From the NCBI GenBank assembly GCA_039818825.1, contig JBCBTD010000076.1:1-18350 (forward strand): DNA of 18,350 bases, read 5' to 3'. Shown one piece after another: positions 7,958-14,629 of the stretch. The notes beneath the pieces were generated by a model. It did no database searches and had not been told where the DNA came from. It was given only the letters and a program-made list of their open reading frames with translations. Position 1 is the stretch's first letter. The number at the start of each line of letters is the position of its first letter. This DNA comes from JBCBTD01 sp039818825. Its GTDB lineage: Bacteria > Pseudomonadota > Alphaproteobacteria > Geminicoccales > Geminicoccaceae. The position numbers and the translations under genes were made by a program.

Positions 7958-8182
7958 ATGGAAACCGAAGCTGCCAAGATGATCGGCGCCGGCCTCGCGA
8001 CGATTGCTCTCTTCGGCGTCGGCATCGGCATCGGCAACATCTTCTCGACCCTGATCGCTACCGTCGGCCGCAACCCGTCGGTCCAGCAGCGGGTTTTCCC
8101 ATTCGCGATCATCGGCTTCGCGCTCGTCGAAGCGATCGCGCTGTTCGCCCTGCTGATCGCGTTCCTCGTCCTCTTCACCTGA
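7958..8182 (+). CDS. atpE: ATP synthase F0 subunit c
   Basis: Subunit c is the proteolipid that forms the rotating proton ring. The product has the usual 74 residues and two membrane helices. The first carries the glycine motif GVGIGIGN (20-27), the polar loop is R38-N39-P40, and the second has the proton-binding carboxylate Glu58 in FALVEAIALF. The ATG at 7958 follows GGGAGA by about seven bases. A longer in-frame start at 7913 would add 15 residues that are foreign to the family, so it is rejected. The 73-bp gap before this gene is the longest within the F0 operon. Confidence 0.97.
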   Translation: METEAAKMIGAGLATIALFGVGIGIGNIFSTLIATVGRNPSVQQRVFPFAIIGFALVEAIALFALLIAFLVLFT

Positions 8183-8183
8183 C

Positions 8184-8789
8184 ATGCGTTTCGGCTCAAT
8201 CCTCGCTGCCGTCGCGGTTCTGGCCGTCGACGTGACGCTGGCGGCGGCCGCGGACACGGGTGATGCGCCCATCGCGGGCGAGGAGATCACCGGTGGGATG
8301 CCGCAGCTCGACGCGAGCACCTACGCCAGCCAGGTGTTCTGGCTGATCGTCACCTTCGGGCTGTTGTACTGGCTGTTCTCGAAGCGCGGCCTGCCGCGCG
8401 TCGCCGGTGTGCTCGAGCAGCGAGAAAAGCGGATCGCCGGAGATCTCGAGCGAGCGGCCGAGCTGCGTTCGCAGGCTGAGGAAGCCATGCAGCGCTACGA
8501 GGCTCATCTGGCCGACGCCCAGGCGCAGGCGCGCGCGGCCATCAAGCAGGCGCACGATCGACTGCACGTCGAGGTCGCTGCCCGTGAGGCCGAACTCGAA
8601 CAGCGACTGCAAGCGCAGATCGCCGAAGCCGACCGGCGGATTGCCGCCGCTCGTGACGAGGCACTGACGGCGCTCGAGTCGGTGGCGAACGAGATCAGCC
8701 GGGCCGCCGTGCAGCGTCTGATCGGGGTTGAGGTCAGCGAGGGCGACGCCGCGGCGGCGGTTGCGGCCGCGCGGCAGGAGGCCGCCTGA
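8184..8789 (+). CDS. atpF': ATP synthase F0 subunit b'
   Basis: This is the first of two different b-type subunits that form the peripheral stalk, an arrangement found in alphaproteobacteria and photosynthetic bacteria. The protein has 201 residues. The N-terminus is hydrophobic and signal-like (residues 1-23), then comes a linker, a membrane helix around 50-66 (QVFWLIVTFGLLYWLFSKRG) and a long charged helical stalk rich in Ala, Glu, Arg and Gln. LPRVAGVLEQREKRIAGDLE just after the helix is characteristic of b'. The start lies one base after the atpE stop. The last base of the stop is the first base of the next ATG (TGATG), so translation is probably coupled. Confidence 0.92.
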   Translation: MRFGSILAAVAVLAVDVTLAAAADTGDAPIAGEEITGGMPQLDASTYASQVFWLIVTFGLLYWLFSKRGLPRVAGVLEQREKRIAGDLERAAELRSQAEEAMQRYEAHLADAQAQARAAIKQAHDRLHVEVAAREAELEQRLQAQIAEADRRIAAARDEALTALESVANEISRAAVQRLIGVEVSEGDAAAAVAAARQEAA

Positions 8790-9277
8790 TGACGATGCTC
8801 GACCCTCTCAATCTCGTGCTGCTAGTCGCACTTGCGATCCTGGCTGCCATCGCGTGGCGGCCGGCGAGCAGGACGGTCATCGGCGCGCTCGACAGCCGTG
8901 CCGATCGCATCCGCAAGCAACTGGACGATGCACAGCATCTCCGTGAAGAAGCGCAGACTCTGCTAGCGCAGTACGAACGCAAGCTCCACGAAGGCGAGGC
9001 ACAGGCGCAGTCGATCCTCAACCACGCCACCGAGGAAGCGGCGCGTCTGGAGCGGACGACCCGCGAGCAGCTGGAACTGACGTTGCAGCGGCGGACGCAG
9101 GAAGCCGCCGACCGTATCGCCGTGGCCGAGGCGCGCGCGCTTCAGGACATCCGCGCCCAGGCGACGGCACTGTCGTCGCGCGCAGCCGAGCGGCTGCTTC
9201 GCGACAATCTCGACGGTACCCGGTCGCGGGCGCTGATCGATCAGGCACTGGCCGAGGTGAAGACGAAGATCGCCTGA
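8789..9277 (+). CDS. atpF: ATP synthase F0 subunit b
   Basis: This is the second b-type stator subunit, of 162 residues: one N-terminal membrane helix (about 6-23, PLNLVLLVALAILAAIAW) followed by a long dimerising helix with RKQLDDAQHLREEAQTLLAQYERK. It overlaps the b' stop codon by one base. An ATG two codons further on is an alternative start. The C-terminus (ALIDQALAEVKTKIA) ends as b subunits usually do. This is the last ATP synthase gene here; the F1 genes are not in the window, in line with the split F0/F1 operons of alphaproteobacteria. Confidence 0.93.
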   Translation: MTMLDPLNLVLLVALAILAAIAWRPASRTVIGALDSRADRIRKQLDDAQHLREEAQTLLAQYERKLHEGEAQAQSILNHATEEAARLERTTREQLELTLQRRTQEAADRIAVAEARALQDIRAQATALSSRAAERLLRDNLDGTRSRALIDQALAEVKTKIA

Positions 9278-9294
9278 TCCGACGGAGATCGCCG

Positions 9295-10041
9295 ATGGAC
9301 TTGGACGGCCGCTTTGCTGTCGTCAGCGGCGCCGGCTCTGGCCTCGGTCGGGCGGTGGTCGATGCGCTCACGGTGCGCAGCGTCCGTGTCGTCGCGCTCG
9401 ACCTGAATGTCGACGCCATAGCCAATCTTGCGGGTGTCGTGGCCGTGGCTTGCGACGTCAGCGACGGACGTGCCGTCGAGGCGGCGATGGACCAACTACC
9501 CGCCGGCGAGCCAGCGCTGGCGGTGAGTTGCGCCGGCGTCGCTCCGGCGGAGCGTCTGGTCGGCCGCGACGGACCCCATGGTCAGGCGAGCTTCGAGCGG
9601 ACACTGGCCGTCAACGTCGTCGGTACGTTCAACGTGATGCGCTTGGCTGCCGCACGTATGGTTGCCGGCCCGGCGGCTGCGCCTGGGATGACCCGTGGCG
9701 TGATCGTGAACACCGCGTCGATCGCCGCGTCGGAAGGGCAGATCGGCCAGTGCGCCTACGCGGCGTCCAAAGGTGCGGTCGCCGGACTGACGTTGCCTGC
9801 TGCGCGCGAATTGGCCCGCTCTGGGATAAGGGTCGTTGCGATCGCGCCGGGCCTGTTCGGCACGCCGATGATCACATCGATGCCGGAGGACGTGCAACGG
9901 AGTCTCGGCTCGAGCGTGCCGTTCCCCACTCGCGCCGGCGATCCGGCTGAGTTCGCGGCGCTGGTCTTGCATATCGCTGCGAACGACTATTTCAATGGCT
10001 CGACCATACGACTGGATGGCGCCTTGCGGATGGGGGCTTGA
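9295..10041 (+). CDS. HSD10-like short-chain dehydrogenase (3-hydroxyacyl-CoA type)
   Basis: This is a 248-residue classical short-chain dehydrogenase. The cofactor motif SGAGSGLG (about 11-18) and Asp in ALDLN suggest NAD(H) preference. The catalytic set is Ser142 (NTASIAA), Tyr155 and Lys159 (YAASK). The C-terminal half closely resembles mitochondrial HSD10 (17-beta-hydroxysteroid dehydrogenase 10): EGQIGQCAYAASKGAV, IAPGLFGTPM, PFPTRAGDPAEFA and the ending NGSTIRLDGALRM. Members of that group oxidise short or branched 3-hydroxyacyl-CoAs in fatty acid and isoleucine breakdown. The ATG at 9295 is 17 bp after atpF with GGAG about seven bases before it, so it is probably in the same transcript. 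The exact substrate is not readable from the sequence. Confidence 0.88.
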   Translation: MDLDGRFAVVSGAGSGLGRAVVDALTVRSVRVVALDLNVDAIANLAGVVAVACDVSDGRAVEAAMDQLPAGEPALAVSCAGVAPAERLVGRDGPHGQASFERTLAVNVVGTFNVMRLAAARMVAGPAAAPGMTRGVIVNTASIAASEGQIGQCAYAASKGAVAGLTLPAARELARSGIRVVAIAPGLFGTPMITSMPEDVQRSLGSSVPFPTRAGDPAEFAALVLHIAANDYFNGSTIRLDGALRMGA

Positions 10042-10106
10042 GCCGCATCATGGCCCATGGTGGATGGGCTGCGGCGCGCGAGTTAGCGCCTGCACGAAGG
10101 AATGAG

Positions 10107-10442
10107 ATGAGTATGACGCATCGCACCGCACAATTCGACATCGGGCAAGTGGTGAAGCATCGGATTTATCCGTTCCGCGGTGTCATCTTCGACGTCGACC
10201 CGGAGTTCGCCAACACAGAAGAATGGTACGAGGCCATTCCGGAAGACGTCCGGCCTCGGAAGGACCAGCCATTCTACCATTTGCTGGCCGAGAACGAGGA
10301 GACCACCTACGTGGCCTACGTCTCCGAGCAGAATTTGTTGCCCGACGAGAGTGGCCAACCGGTGGTCCATCCGCAACTCGACATGTTCTTCGACGGTGTC
10401 GACGGTGCACGGTACATGCCGCGGCCACGCGCGACCCACTGA
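10107..10442 (+). CDS. hspQ: heat shock protein HspQ (hemimethylated-DNA-binding / YccV family)
   Basis: The product has 111 residues of the HspQ/YccV family, whose founding members are a heat-inducible factor and modulator of the Lon protease in enterobacteria. The core is well matched: FDIGQVVKHRIYPFRGVIFD, then YEAIPEDVRPRKDQPFYHLL, then TTYVAYVSEQNLLPDESGQP with the closing HPQLDMFFDG. The ATG at 10107 follows GAAGG by six bases; a second in-frame ATG at 10113 is possible. An upstream in-frame start at 10038 would overlap the SDR gene and lacks family resemblance. A three-codon open frame (ATG at 10102) ends just past this start, which may be chance. The gene heads a small stress-related group. 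Confidence 0.9.
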   Translation: MSMTHRTAQFDIGQVVKHRIYPFRGVIFDVDPEFANTEEWYEAIPEDVRPRKDQPFYHLLAENEETTYVAYVSEQNLLPDESGQPVVHPQLDMFFDGVDGARYMPRPRATH

Positions 10443-10549
10443 GGCGCGCGCGTAGGGAACCCCTCCATGGCGGGTTGACCGTGGTGTCGCACGTTCGCTT
10501 CTGGCAGAAGACCTGCAGAGGGTTACCGCTTTGATTCCGATCATGGCGT

Positions 10550-10608
10550 CGCCTCGGACGCCGTGCATCAGTGGGTTCGTCGAGGGATCACGGCGCCTCG
10601 GGCCGTGT
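10550..10608 (+). repeat. imperfect direct repeat with alternative hairpins in a 5' leader
   Basis: The string CGCCTCGG followed by GCCGTG occurs twice: at 10550-10565 (with AC between the halves) and at 10594-10607 (without it). CACGGC at 10589-10594 can pair with the downstream GCCGTG (10602-10607, seven-base loop). Alternatively, as CACGGCG (10589-10595), it can pair with the upstream CGCCGTG (10559-10565). The two pairings exclude each other. The element sits in the 183-bp gap between hspQ and the next gene, ending 18 bp before that gene's ATG. Nothing else was recognised in this gap apart from a 5-bp hairpin CTTCT-GGC-AGAAG near 10498-10510. Confidence 0.35.
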
Positions 10609-10625
10609 GCAACTGGGGGTATGCG

Positions 10626-10892
10626 ATGTTGACCTACGAAGACTGCGTCGGGTTGAGCGATCTGTTGCCCGACGAGATCGACGCGATCGCGGAACACGAG
10701 CACATCCCCGCCATGGCGGCGATGGAAATGGGCCACTATCTGTTGGAGCAGCCCGACGGCACCATGGTCTTGAAGCGGATGATCGTCGACGACATCGAGT
10801 TGGCGCGTGAGCGCGGCGACACCGTCCACGCCGCATGCCTGCGGATCATCTTGCGTGATTTCTGCAAGAGGTGTGAGATCGCCGCCGACTGA
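10626..10892 (+). CDS. conserved small protein of unknown function (MLTYEDC type)
   Basis: I do not know a function for this 88-residue acidic protein. Its start, MLTYEDCVGLSDLLPDEIDA, followed by IAEHEHIP, matches a small family I recall as hypothetical proteins in alphaproteobacteria. It looks helical and soluble, with no signal or membrane segment. It contains a His/Glu cluster (EHEH near residues 23-26) and three cysteines near the C-terminus, including CKRC, so metal or redox chemistry is conceivable but unproven. The ATG at 10626 follows GGGGG by about six bases. An upstream in-frame start at 10563 would add residues from the leader repeat and is unlikely. It is followed 15 bp later by a universal stress protein gene, which suggests a stress-related role by context only. 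Confidence 0.78.
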   Translation: MLTYEDCVGLSDLLPDEIDAIAEHEHIPAMAAMEMGHYLLEQPDGTMVLKRMIVDDIELARERGDTVHAACLRIILRDFCKRCEIAAD

Positions 10893-10907
10893 GGTTGGGG
10901 GTGAGTC

Positions 10908-11735
10908 ATGCCGTTGAAGACCGTCGTCGTCCACGTCGATGCCGACAGCAGTCGTGACGAGAGGCTTCGTCTGGGCGCCCAGCTTGCCCGGCGGCATGAT
11001 GGGCACCTGATCGGCCTCTTCCCGTCCGAGCCGCCATACCTGCCGCCGAGCCTCGGCGAGTTGGCCGGACCGGTCGAAGCGGAGATGATCGACGCGCAAC
11101 GCGAAGCGGCGACACTCCGCGCCGAGGACTTGAAAGCGGCCTTCGACGGCGCTTTCCAAGGCGATCCGCTTCCGACCGAGTGGCGGACGGAAGAGGGCGA
11201 CCCCGCCACCGTGCTGGCGCGCCACGGCCGCTACGCTGATCTCCTGGTCGTTCCCCAAGGCGACGAAGGATCGGTGTTTCCGGACGCCAGCCTCGCGGAA
11301 CGGATCATTCTCGACGGCAGTTGCCCGGTGTTGATGGTGCCGCGTGCGGGCGAGTTCGAGGGCTTTCCCGAGACCGTCATGGTTGCGTGGAACGACAGTC
11401 GCGAAGCGGCGCGCGCGGTTCGGGCGGCGCTGCCGCTGCTCGAAGATGCCAAGAAGGTCGTTCTGCTCCAGGTCGATCCGCCAGACGGCTCCGATGCGCA
11501 GTTGATGGACAAGGCGACCCAGTTGGCCCGGCACGACATCCGAGCCGAGGTCCATCATACGGTTTCGGCCGGGCTGCCGATCGGCGAGGTGCTGTTGTCG
11601 AGCGTCGCAGACCATGGTGTCGACGCGCTGGTGATGGGTGCCTACGGGCACACGCGACTGCGGGAGTGGGTGTTGGGCGGTGCGACCCGTTCCGTCCTGC
11701 AGAGCATGACGGTTCCGACCCTGTTGGCAAGTTGA
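10908..11735 (+). CDS. universal stress protein, tandem Usp domains
   Basis: The 275-residue protein carries two Usp domains (about 1-145 and 146-275), each built on the Rossmann-like Usp fold. The first opens with LKTVVVHVDADSSRDERLRL. The second opens with ETVMVAWNDSREAARAVRAA and ends with the nucleotide-binding pattern G244-x2-G247-x9-G257 (GAYGHTRLREWVLGG) and a closing VPTLLAS. The first domain lacks a clear G-x2-G-x9-G motif, so probably only the second binds ATP. Such proteins respond to starvation, oxidative or respiratory stress. The ATG at 10908 is preceded by GGGGGTGAG. The gene follows the 88-residue protein gene by 15 bp. Confidence 0.9.
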   Translation: MPLKTVVVHVDADSSRDERLRLGAQLARRHDGHLIGLFPSEPPYLPPSLGELAGPVEAEMIDAQREAATLRAEDLKAAFDGAFQGDPLPTEWRTEEGDPATVLARHGRYADLLVVPQGDEGSVFPDASLAERIILDGSCPVLMVPRAGEFEGFPETVMVAWNDSREAARAVRAALPLLEDAKKVVLLQVDPPDGSDAQLMDKATQLARHDIRAEVHHTVSAGLPIGEVLLSSVADHGVDALVMGAYGHTRLREWVLGGATRSVLQSMTVPTLLAS

Positions 11736-11749
11736 CGGGGGTCGTCGCC

Positions 11750-12502
11750 GTGTCGGACGATCTTGCCGCCGCTCTGGCAGGCGCCTTCGTCGGGGGCCAA
11801 CTCGTCGAGCGACTTCCCGAATCCGCCCTCGCCGATGCCGACGCCGTCTTGGCTTTGGCTGGCGCCGCACGCATCTCCGTACCGTGGCTTCAGGCGGGGT
11901 GGAAAATCGGCGCGACGTCGGCTGCGGCGCAGGCGATCATGGCGACTGATCAGCCGTTTTTCGGTCCGGTGTTCGAGCCGCGGTTGTTCGAGGACGGCGC
12001 CGTGCTCGACGTCCCTCCAGGGTTTCGCGGTTTCGAGTGTGAGTTCGCGCTCCGGCTCGGCGCGGATCTGCCAGCACGCGACGGCGGTTACGATGTCGCT
12101 TCGTTGCGGATCGCGGTGGACGCGGTGGTGCCCGTCATCGAGATCGTCGCTACGCGCCAGCGGCTCGACGGGATGGGCAACGCCCGGTTGGCTCAGGCCG
12201 ACTTCGGGTTCTGCCACGGACTCGTACTCGGCACACCGCTGGCACCGCCGCCACTCGACGATCTGGGCGCCGTGTCGGTTCGCGCGTTGGTCGACGATGT
12301 CGAGGTCGGGCGGGGAACCGCAGCCGACGTGCTCGGTCATCCGTTGCACGCGTTGGCCTGGCTGACCGCTCAAGATCTGACCTTGCGAGCGGGGCATTTG
12401 GTCAGCACCGGCACCTGCACTGGACTGGCCAAGCCGTTGTCCGGGCAGGTGGCGGTGGCCGACTTCGGTTCGTTCGGTCGGGTCGGCTTCACCGCCGGAT
12501 GA
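11750..12502 (+). CDS. 2-keto-4-pentenoate hydratase-like protein (MhpD / FAH fold)
   Basis: This 250-residue protein resembles the hydratase/decarboxylase group of the fumarylacetoacetate-hydrolase fold, which adds water to 2-hydroxy-dienoates from aromatic ring cleavage. Supporting stretches are WKIGATSAAAQ near the N-terminus and the acidic metal-ligand region FECEFALRLGADLPA (Glu96, Glu98). VVPVIEIVATR, FCHGLVLG and a final GHLVSTGTCTGLAKP plus GQVAVADFGSFG complete the match. I chose the GTG at 11750, preceded by GGGGG with nine bases between; a TTG at 11732 that overlaps the usp stop is an alternative. No other aromatic-degradation gene is nearby, so the true substrate is uncertain. Confidence 0.83.
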   Translation: MSDDLAAALAGAFVGGQLVERLPESALADADAVLALAGAARISVPWLQAGWKIGATSAAAQAIMATDQPFFGPVFEPRLFEDGAVLDVPPGFRGFECEFALRLGADLPARDGGYDVASLRIAVDAVVPVIEIVATRQRLDGMGNARLAQADFGFCHGLVLGTPLAPPPLDDLGAVSVRALVDDVEVGRGTAADVLGHPLHALAWLTAQDLTLRAGHLVSTGTCTGLAKPLSGQVAVADFGSFGRVGFTAG

Positions 12503-12528
12503 CCATGCCGGCAGCCGCGATACTTGCC

Positions 12529-13140
12529 TCAGTTGGTCGGGTCGGCGCGGCGCATTTCCGTCGAGATGACGATCTCGACCGCGTCCGAAACCAACGGCGC
12601 ATAGCCCCCGAGGTCCCACTCGCTCCGCAGGACCGTCGTTCGGGCTTCGAAGCCGACATAGTGCTGCCCGGCATAGGCGTCGACGAACTCGCCAAGGGGA
12701 TGCGGACCGTCGAAGTTGAGCTTCGCCGTCAGTGTCACCGGCTTGGTGATGTCCTTGATGGTGAGATCGCCGTCGATCATCGCCTCAGTCGGGCCGACTT
12801 GGCGGACCCCGGTGCTCTCGAAGGTGATGGCCGGATGGGCTGCGGCGTCGAACCAATCGTCAGAGACGAGGTGCTCGTCGAATACTGGCACGCCGGTGTT
12901 CACCGAGGCGACGTCGACCGTGACGTCGACCGCACTCTGCGGGACGTCGTCGCGGACGATGGTCACCGTGCCGTCGAGCGTGTCGAACCCGGCGGATTGG
13001 CGCGAGATGCCGACGTGGTCCCAACTGAACCGGACCTCGGTGTGCCCGGTGTCGAACAAGTAGGTTTCTGTCGCGGCGGCAGAACCGAGGGCGAGCGACG
13101 TCAGGGCGCCGGCTGCAAGGAGCGTGCGGGTCGTGCGCAA
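12529..13140 (-). CDS. YceI-family periplasmic protein
   Basis: This is a 203-residue secreted lipocalin-like protein. The signal peptide covers about residues 1-23 (RTTRTLLAAGALTSLALGSA, then the AxA-type site). The YceI barrel follows: YLFDTGHTEVRFSWDHVGIS, then a long strand region and the family's ITKPVTLTAKLNFDGPHP and closing RSEWDLGGYAPLVSDAVEI. YceI barrels bind isoprenoid-type lipids such as polyprenols, and in some bacteria respond to alkaline or osmotic stress. The start is a TTG at 13140, supported by GGAGG at 13150-13146 five bases ahead. It converges with the hydratase gene, 26 bp away, and no clear terminator is visible there. Confidence 0.9.
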   Translation of the reverse strand: MRTTRTLLAAGALTSLALGSAAATETYLFDTGHTEVRFSWDHVGISRQSAGFDTLDGTVTIVRDDVPQSAVDVTVDVASVNTGVPVFDEHLVSDDWFDAAAHPAITFESTGVRQVGPTEAMIDGDLTIKDITKPVTLTAKLNFDGPHPLGEFVDAYAGQHYVGFEARTTVLRSEWDLGGYAPLVSDAVEIVISTEMRRADPTN

Positions 13141-13192
13141 GAGAGCCTCCAGGGGAGCATCGTGAGCGGATACACGTAACGTGTGGGCTCTC
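13141..13192 (-). promoter_or_regulatory. possible structured 5' leader of yceI with a buried ribosome site
   Basis: In the yceI transcript GAGAGCC (read from 13192 to 13186) can pair with GGCTCTC (13147 to 13141). The second arm lies directly before the TTG start and takes in the last two bases of the GGAGG ribosome site. Inside this stem is a second perfect hairpin, ACACG-TAA-CGTGT (13172-13184, written on the plus strand). Alternatively, that inner palindrome could be a protein-binding operator. This is an observation from complementarity only. Confidence 0.35.
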
Positions 13193-13326
13193 GGGACTCC
13201 GGTGCAGCCCGCAATGCTTCACAACACCGTTTCCACGGCTGGGACGAAGCCTGCGACATCGCGTTGCTAGCGTCGTCCAACTTCGCCGAGAGTTCAGGGC
13301 ATCGGTTGGCTCGGAAGCTCCGTAGC

Positions 13327-14133
13327 ATGGCGCACCGCTACGCACTCGCTTGGCTGCCAAGGGCGACCGCCACGCAGGGGGAGCCGGTCAGTGTGCTCGT
13401 TCCGTTGGCCGAGAAGGACCTACCCACCTTGCCGGTCTGCCTTGCTTCGCTGCGCGCCAATCTCATGCACGAGATCCGAGCGGTGCACGTGGTTGGTCAA
13501 CGGTCGGCGCGGATCGAAGCGGTTTGTCGCGAGGCCGGCGTCAACTACACGCCGGAGGACGAGGTGCTGCCCGGTTCTCTCGTCGACGTCGCGTACGTCG
13601 CTGGCGGCCGCAACCGGGGCGGTTGGCTGCGTCAACAGCTCCTGAAGCTGAGCTGGCCGGCGTTCATCGACGCAGAGCGCGTTGTCGCCGTCGACAGCGA
13701 CACCCGGTTGTTGCGCCCCCTGGCGTTCCAGACGGCGGACGGGCGCGATGTCTTGTTCACGGCGGACGAGTACGAGGCCGGTTACGCGCGGGCGACCGAC
13801 CGGCTGCTCGGCCCCGGACGACGATGCTCTTGGTCGTTCGTCGCCCACACCATGTTGTTCGATCGAGTGGTGATGACGGCGCTCCAGTCTCACATCGCGG
13901 CGCGAGCCGGCACGCCGTGGCTGGACGCCATCATCGCCGCCGTGGACCGGACGATCGGGGCCGGTCTCTCCGAATTCGACCTCTACGGCACGTACCGCTG
14001 GCGCAGCCACCCGGATCGGGTGGTGACCCGCTACTGGTACAACCGCAAAGTGGACCTTACGACGCTCCGGACGCCGCGGGTCAGGTCACCACTCCGCCGG
14101 TTCAACTTCCTGTCCTGCCACGCCAAGCCTTGA
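13327..14133 (+). CDS. DUF6492 / glycosyltransferase-like protein
   Basis: The 268-residue protein looks like a member of the DUF6492 family of presumed glycosyltransferases. It starts with VSVLVPLAEKDLPTLPVCLA, a nucleotide-sugar-transferase type beginning. It has GGRNRGGWLRQQLLKL followed by VVAVDSDTRLLRP, where D123-S-D125 is a DxD-like sugar-nucleotide/metal site. Further on are LFTADEYEAGYARATDRLLG, WSFVAHTMLFD and SEFDLYGTYRWRSHP. There is no signal peptide, so it is probably cytoplasmic. The start is uncertain: ATG 13327 has GGAAG nine bases ahead, while in-frame GTG 13183 would add 48 residues that reach into the yceI leader. It lies 273 bp upstream of the pilin gene on the same strand. 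Its acceptor is unknown. Confidence 0.72.
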   Translation: MAHRYALAWLPRATATQGEPVSVLVPLAEKDLPTLPVCLASLRANLMHEIRAVHVVGQRSARIEAVCREAGVNYTPEDEVLPGSLVDVAYVAGGRNRGGWLRQQLLKLSWPAFIDAERVVAVDSDTRLLRPLAFQTADGRDVLFTADEYEAGYARATDRLLGPGRRCSWSFVAHTMLFDRVVMTALQSHIAARAGTPWLDAIIAAVDRTIGAGLSEFDLYGTYRWRSHPDRVVTRYWYNRKVDLTTLRTPRVRSPLRRFNFLSCHAKP

Positions 14134-14406
14134 AGCCGGCGCCGCCCATCGGCCGCACGGCGCCGGGACGTCGAAGGCCAGGATGCGTCTTGCTGCCGCA
14201 GCATCGAGTGTCCCGTTTCGGGGCGAGGCAGCACCTTGGTCCACCAGAGCTCCGGTCAGGTGAGCACGACCAACGCGCATTTACCGTCTGGTAGCAACTA
14301 TCCGCTCAAAATGGCTGCGTCGGTGAAGTCGAACCTCGTCGTCGCATCGACGTGCCGGCCGCATCTCCCGGCCCGCCGGCGGCCAATCTGGCATGGAGAC
14401 TTGAGC
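14134..14406 (+). other. non-coding gap upstream of flp
   Basis: This 273-bp gap has no credible gene. It holds a perfect inverted repeat TGCTGC-C-GCAGCA at 14191-14203 and a comparatively A/T-rich patch at about 14276-14313, where a promoter for the pilin gene would be expected. I found no convincing -35/-10 or -24/-12 pair. The pilin ribosome site (GGAGA near 14395) closes the gap. Confidence 0.5.
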
Positions 14407-14610
14407 ATGTTGAAGTTCCTGAAACGCCTTGCAGCCGACGAGAGCGGTGTTACGGCGATCGAATACGCCGTGCTTGCCGCCGGCGTCGTCGTTGTCGTGG
14501 TCGCCATCTTCGGTGACAGCGGCGGGTTCAAGGAAGTCTTGGACAAGGCTTTCGACAACATGAAGGACGCTGTCCCTGGTGGCGCCGAAGCGCCGGCCGC
14601 AAAAAGCTAA
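14407..14610 (+). CDS. flp: Flp-type pilin (Tad pilus major subunit)
   Basis: The 67-residue prepilin is the structural subunit of the Flp/Tad pilus. A short basic leader (MLKFLKRLAADESG) precedes the processing site. Cleavage is expected after Gly14, giving a mature protein that starts VTAIEYAVLAAG with Glu19 at mature position 5 and Tyr20 at 6, the family's signature. The hydrophobic helix (about 17-37) follows, then a short charged tail with KEVLDKAFDNMKDA. The ATG at 14407 has GGAGA about seven bases ahead. An upstream in-frame start at 14236 would bury the leader and is rejected. It heads the cpa gene set and is separated from cpaA by 127 bp containing a strong stem-loop. Confidence 0.93.
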   Translation: MLKFLKRLAADESGVTAIEYAVLAAGVVVVVVAIFGDSGGFKEVLDKAFDNMKDAVPGGAEAPAAKS

Positions 14611-14629
14611 CGCAGTACGATTGTGTCGC

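Noticed and set aside
12503..12528. Possible bidirectional terminator between the convergent hydratase and yceI genes
   Set aside because: The 26-bp gap has only a 4-bp CCGG repeat and no T-run, so no terminator can be supported.
12476..12546. Twelve-base direct repeat GGTCGGGTCGGC at 12476-12487 and 12535-12546
   Set aside because: Each copy lies in the 3' coding end of a different convergent gene (hydratase and yceI), and the motif is a simple GC-rich string that can arise by chance.
14236..14406. An in-frame extension that would make the pilin 124 residues long
   Set aside because: Flp prepilins have a short basic leader; the ATG at 14407 with its ribosome site gives the expected size and processing site.
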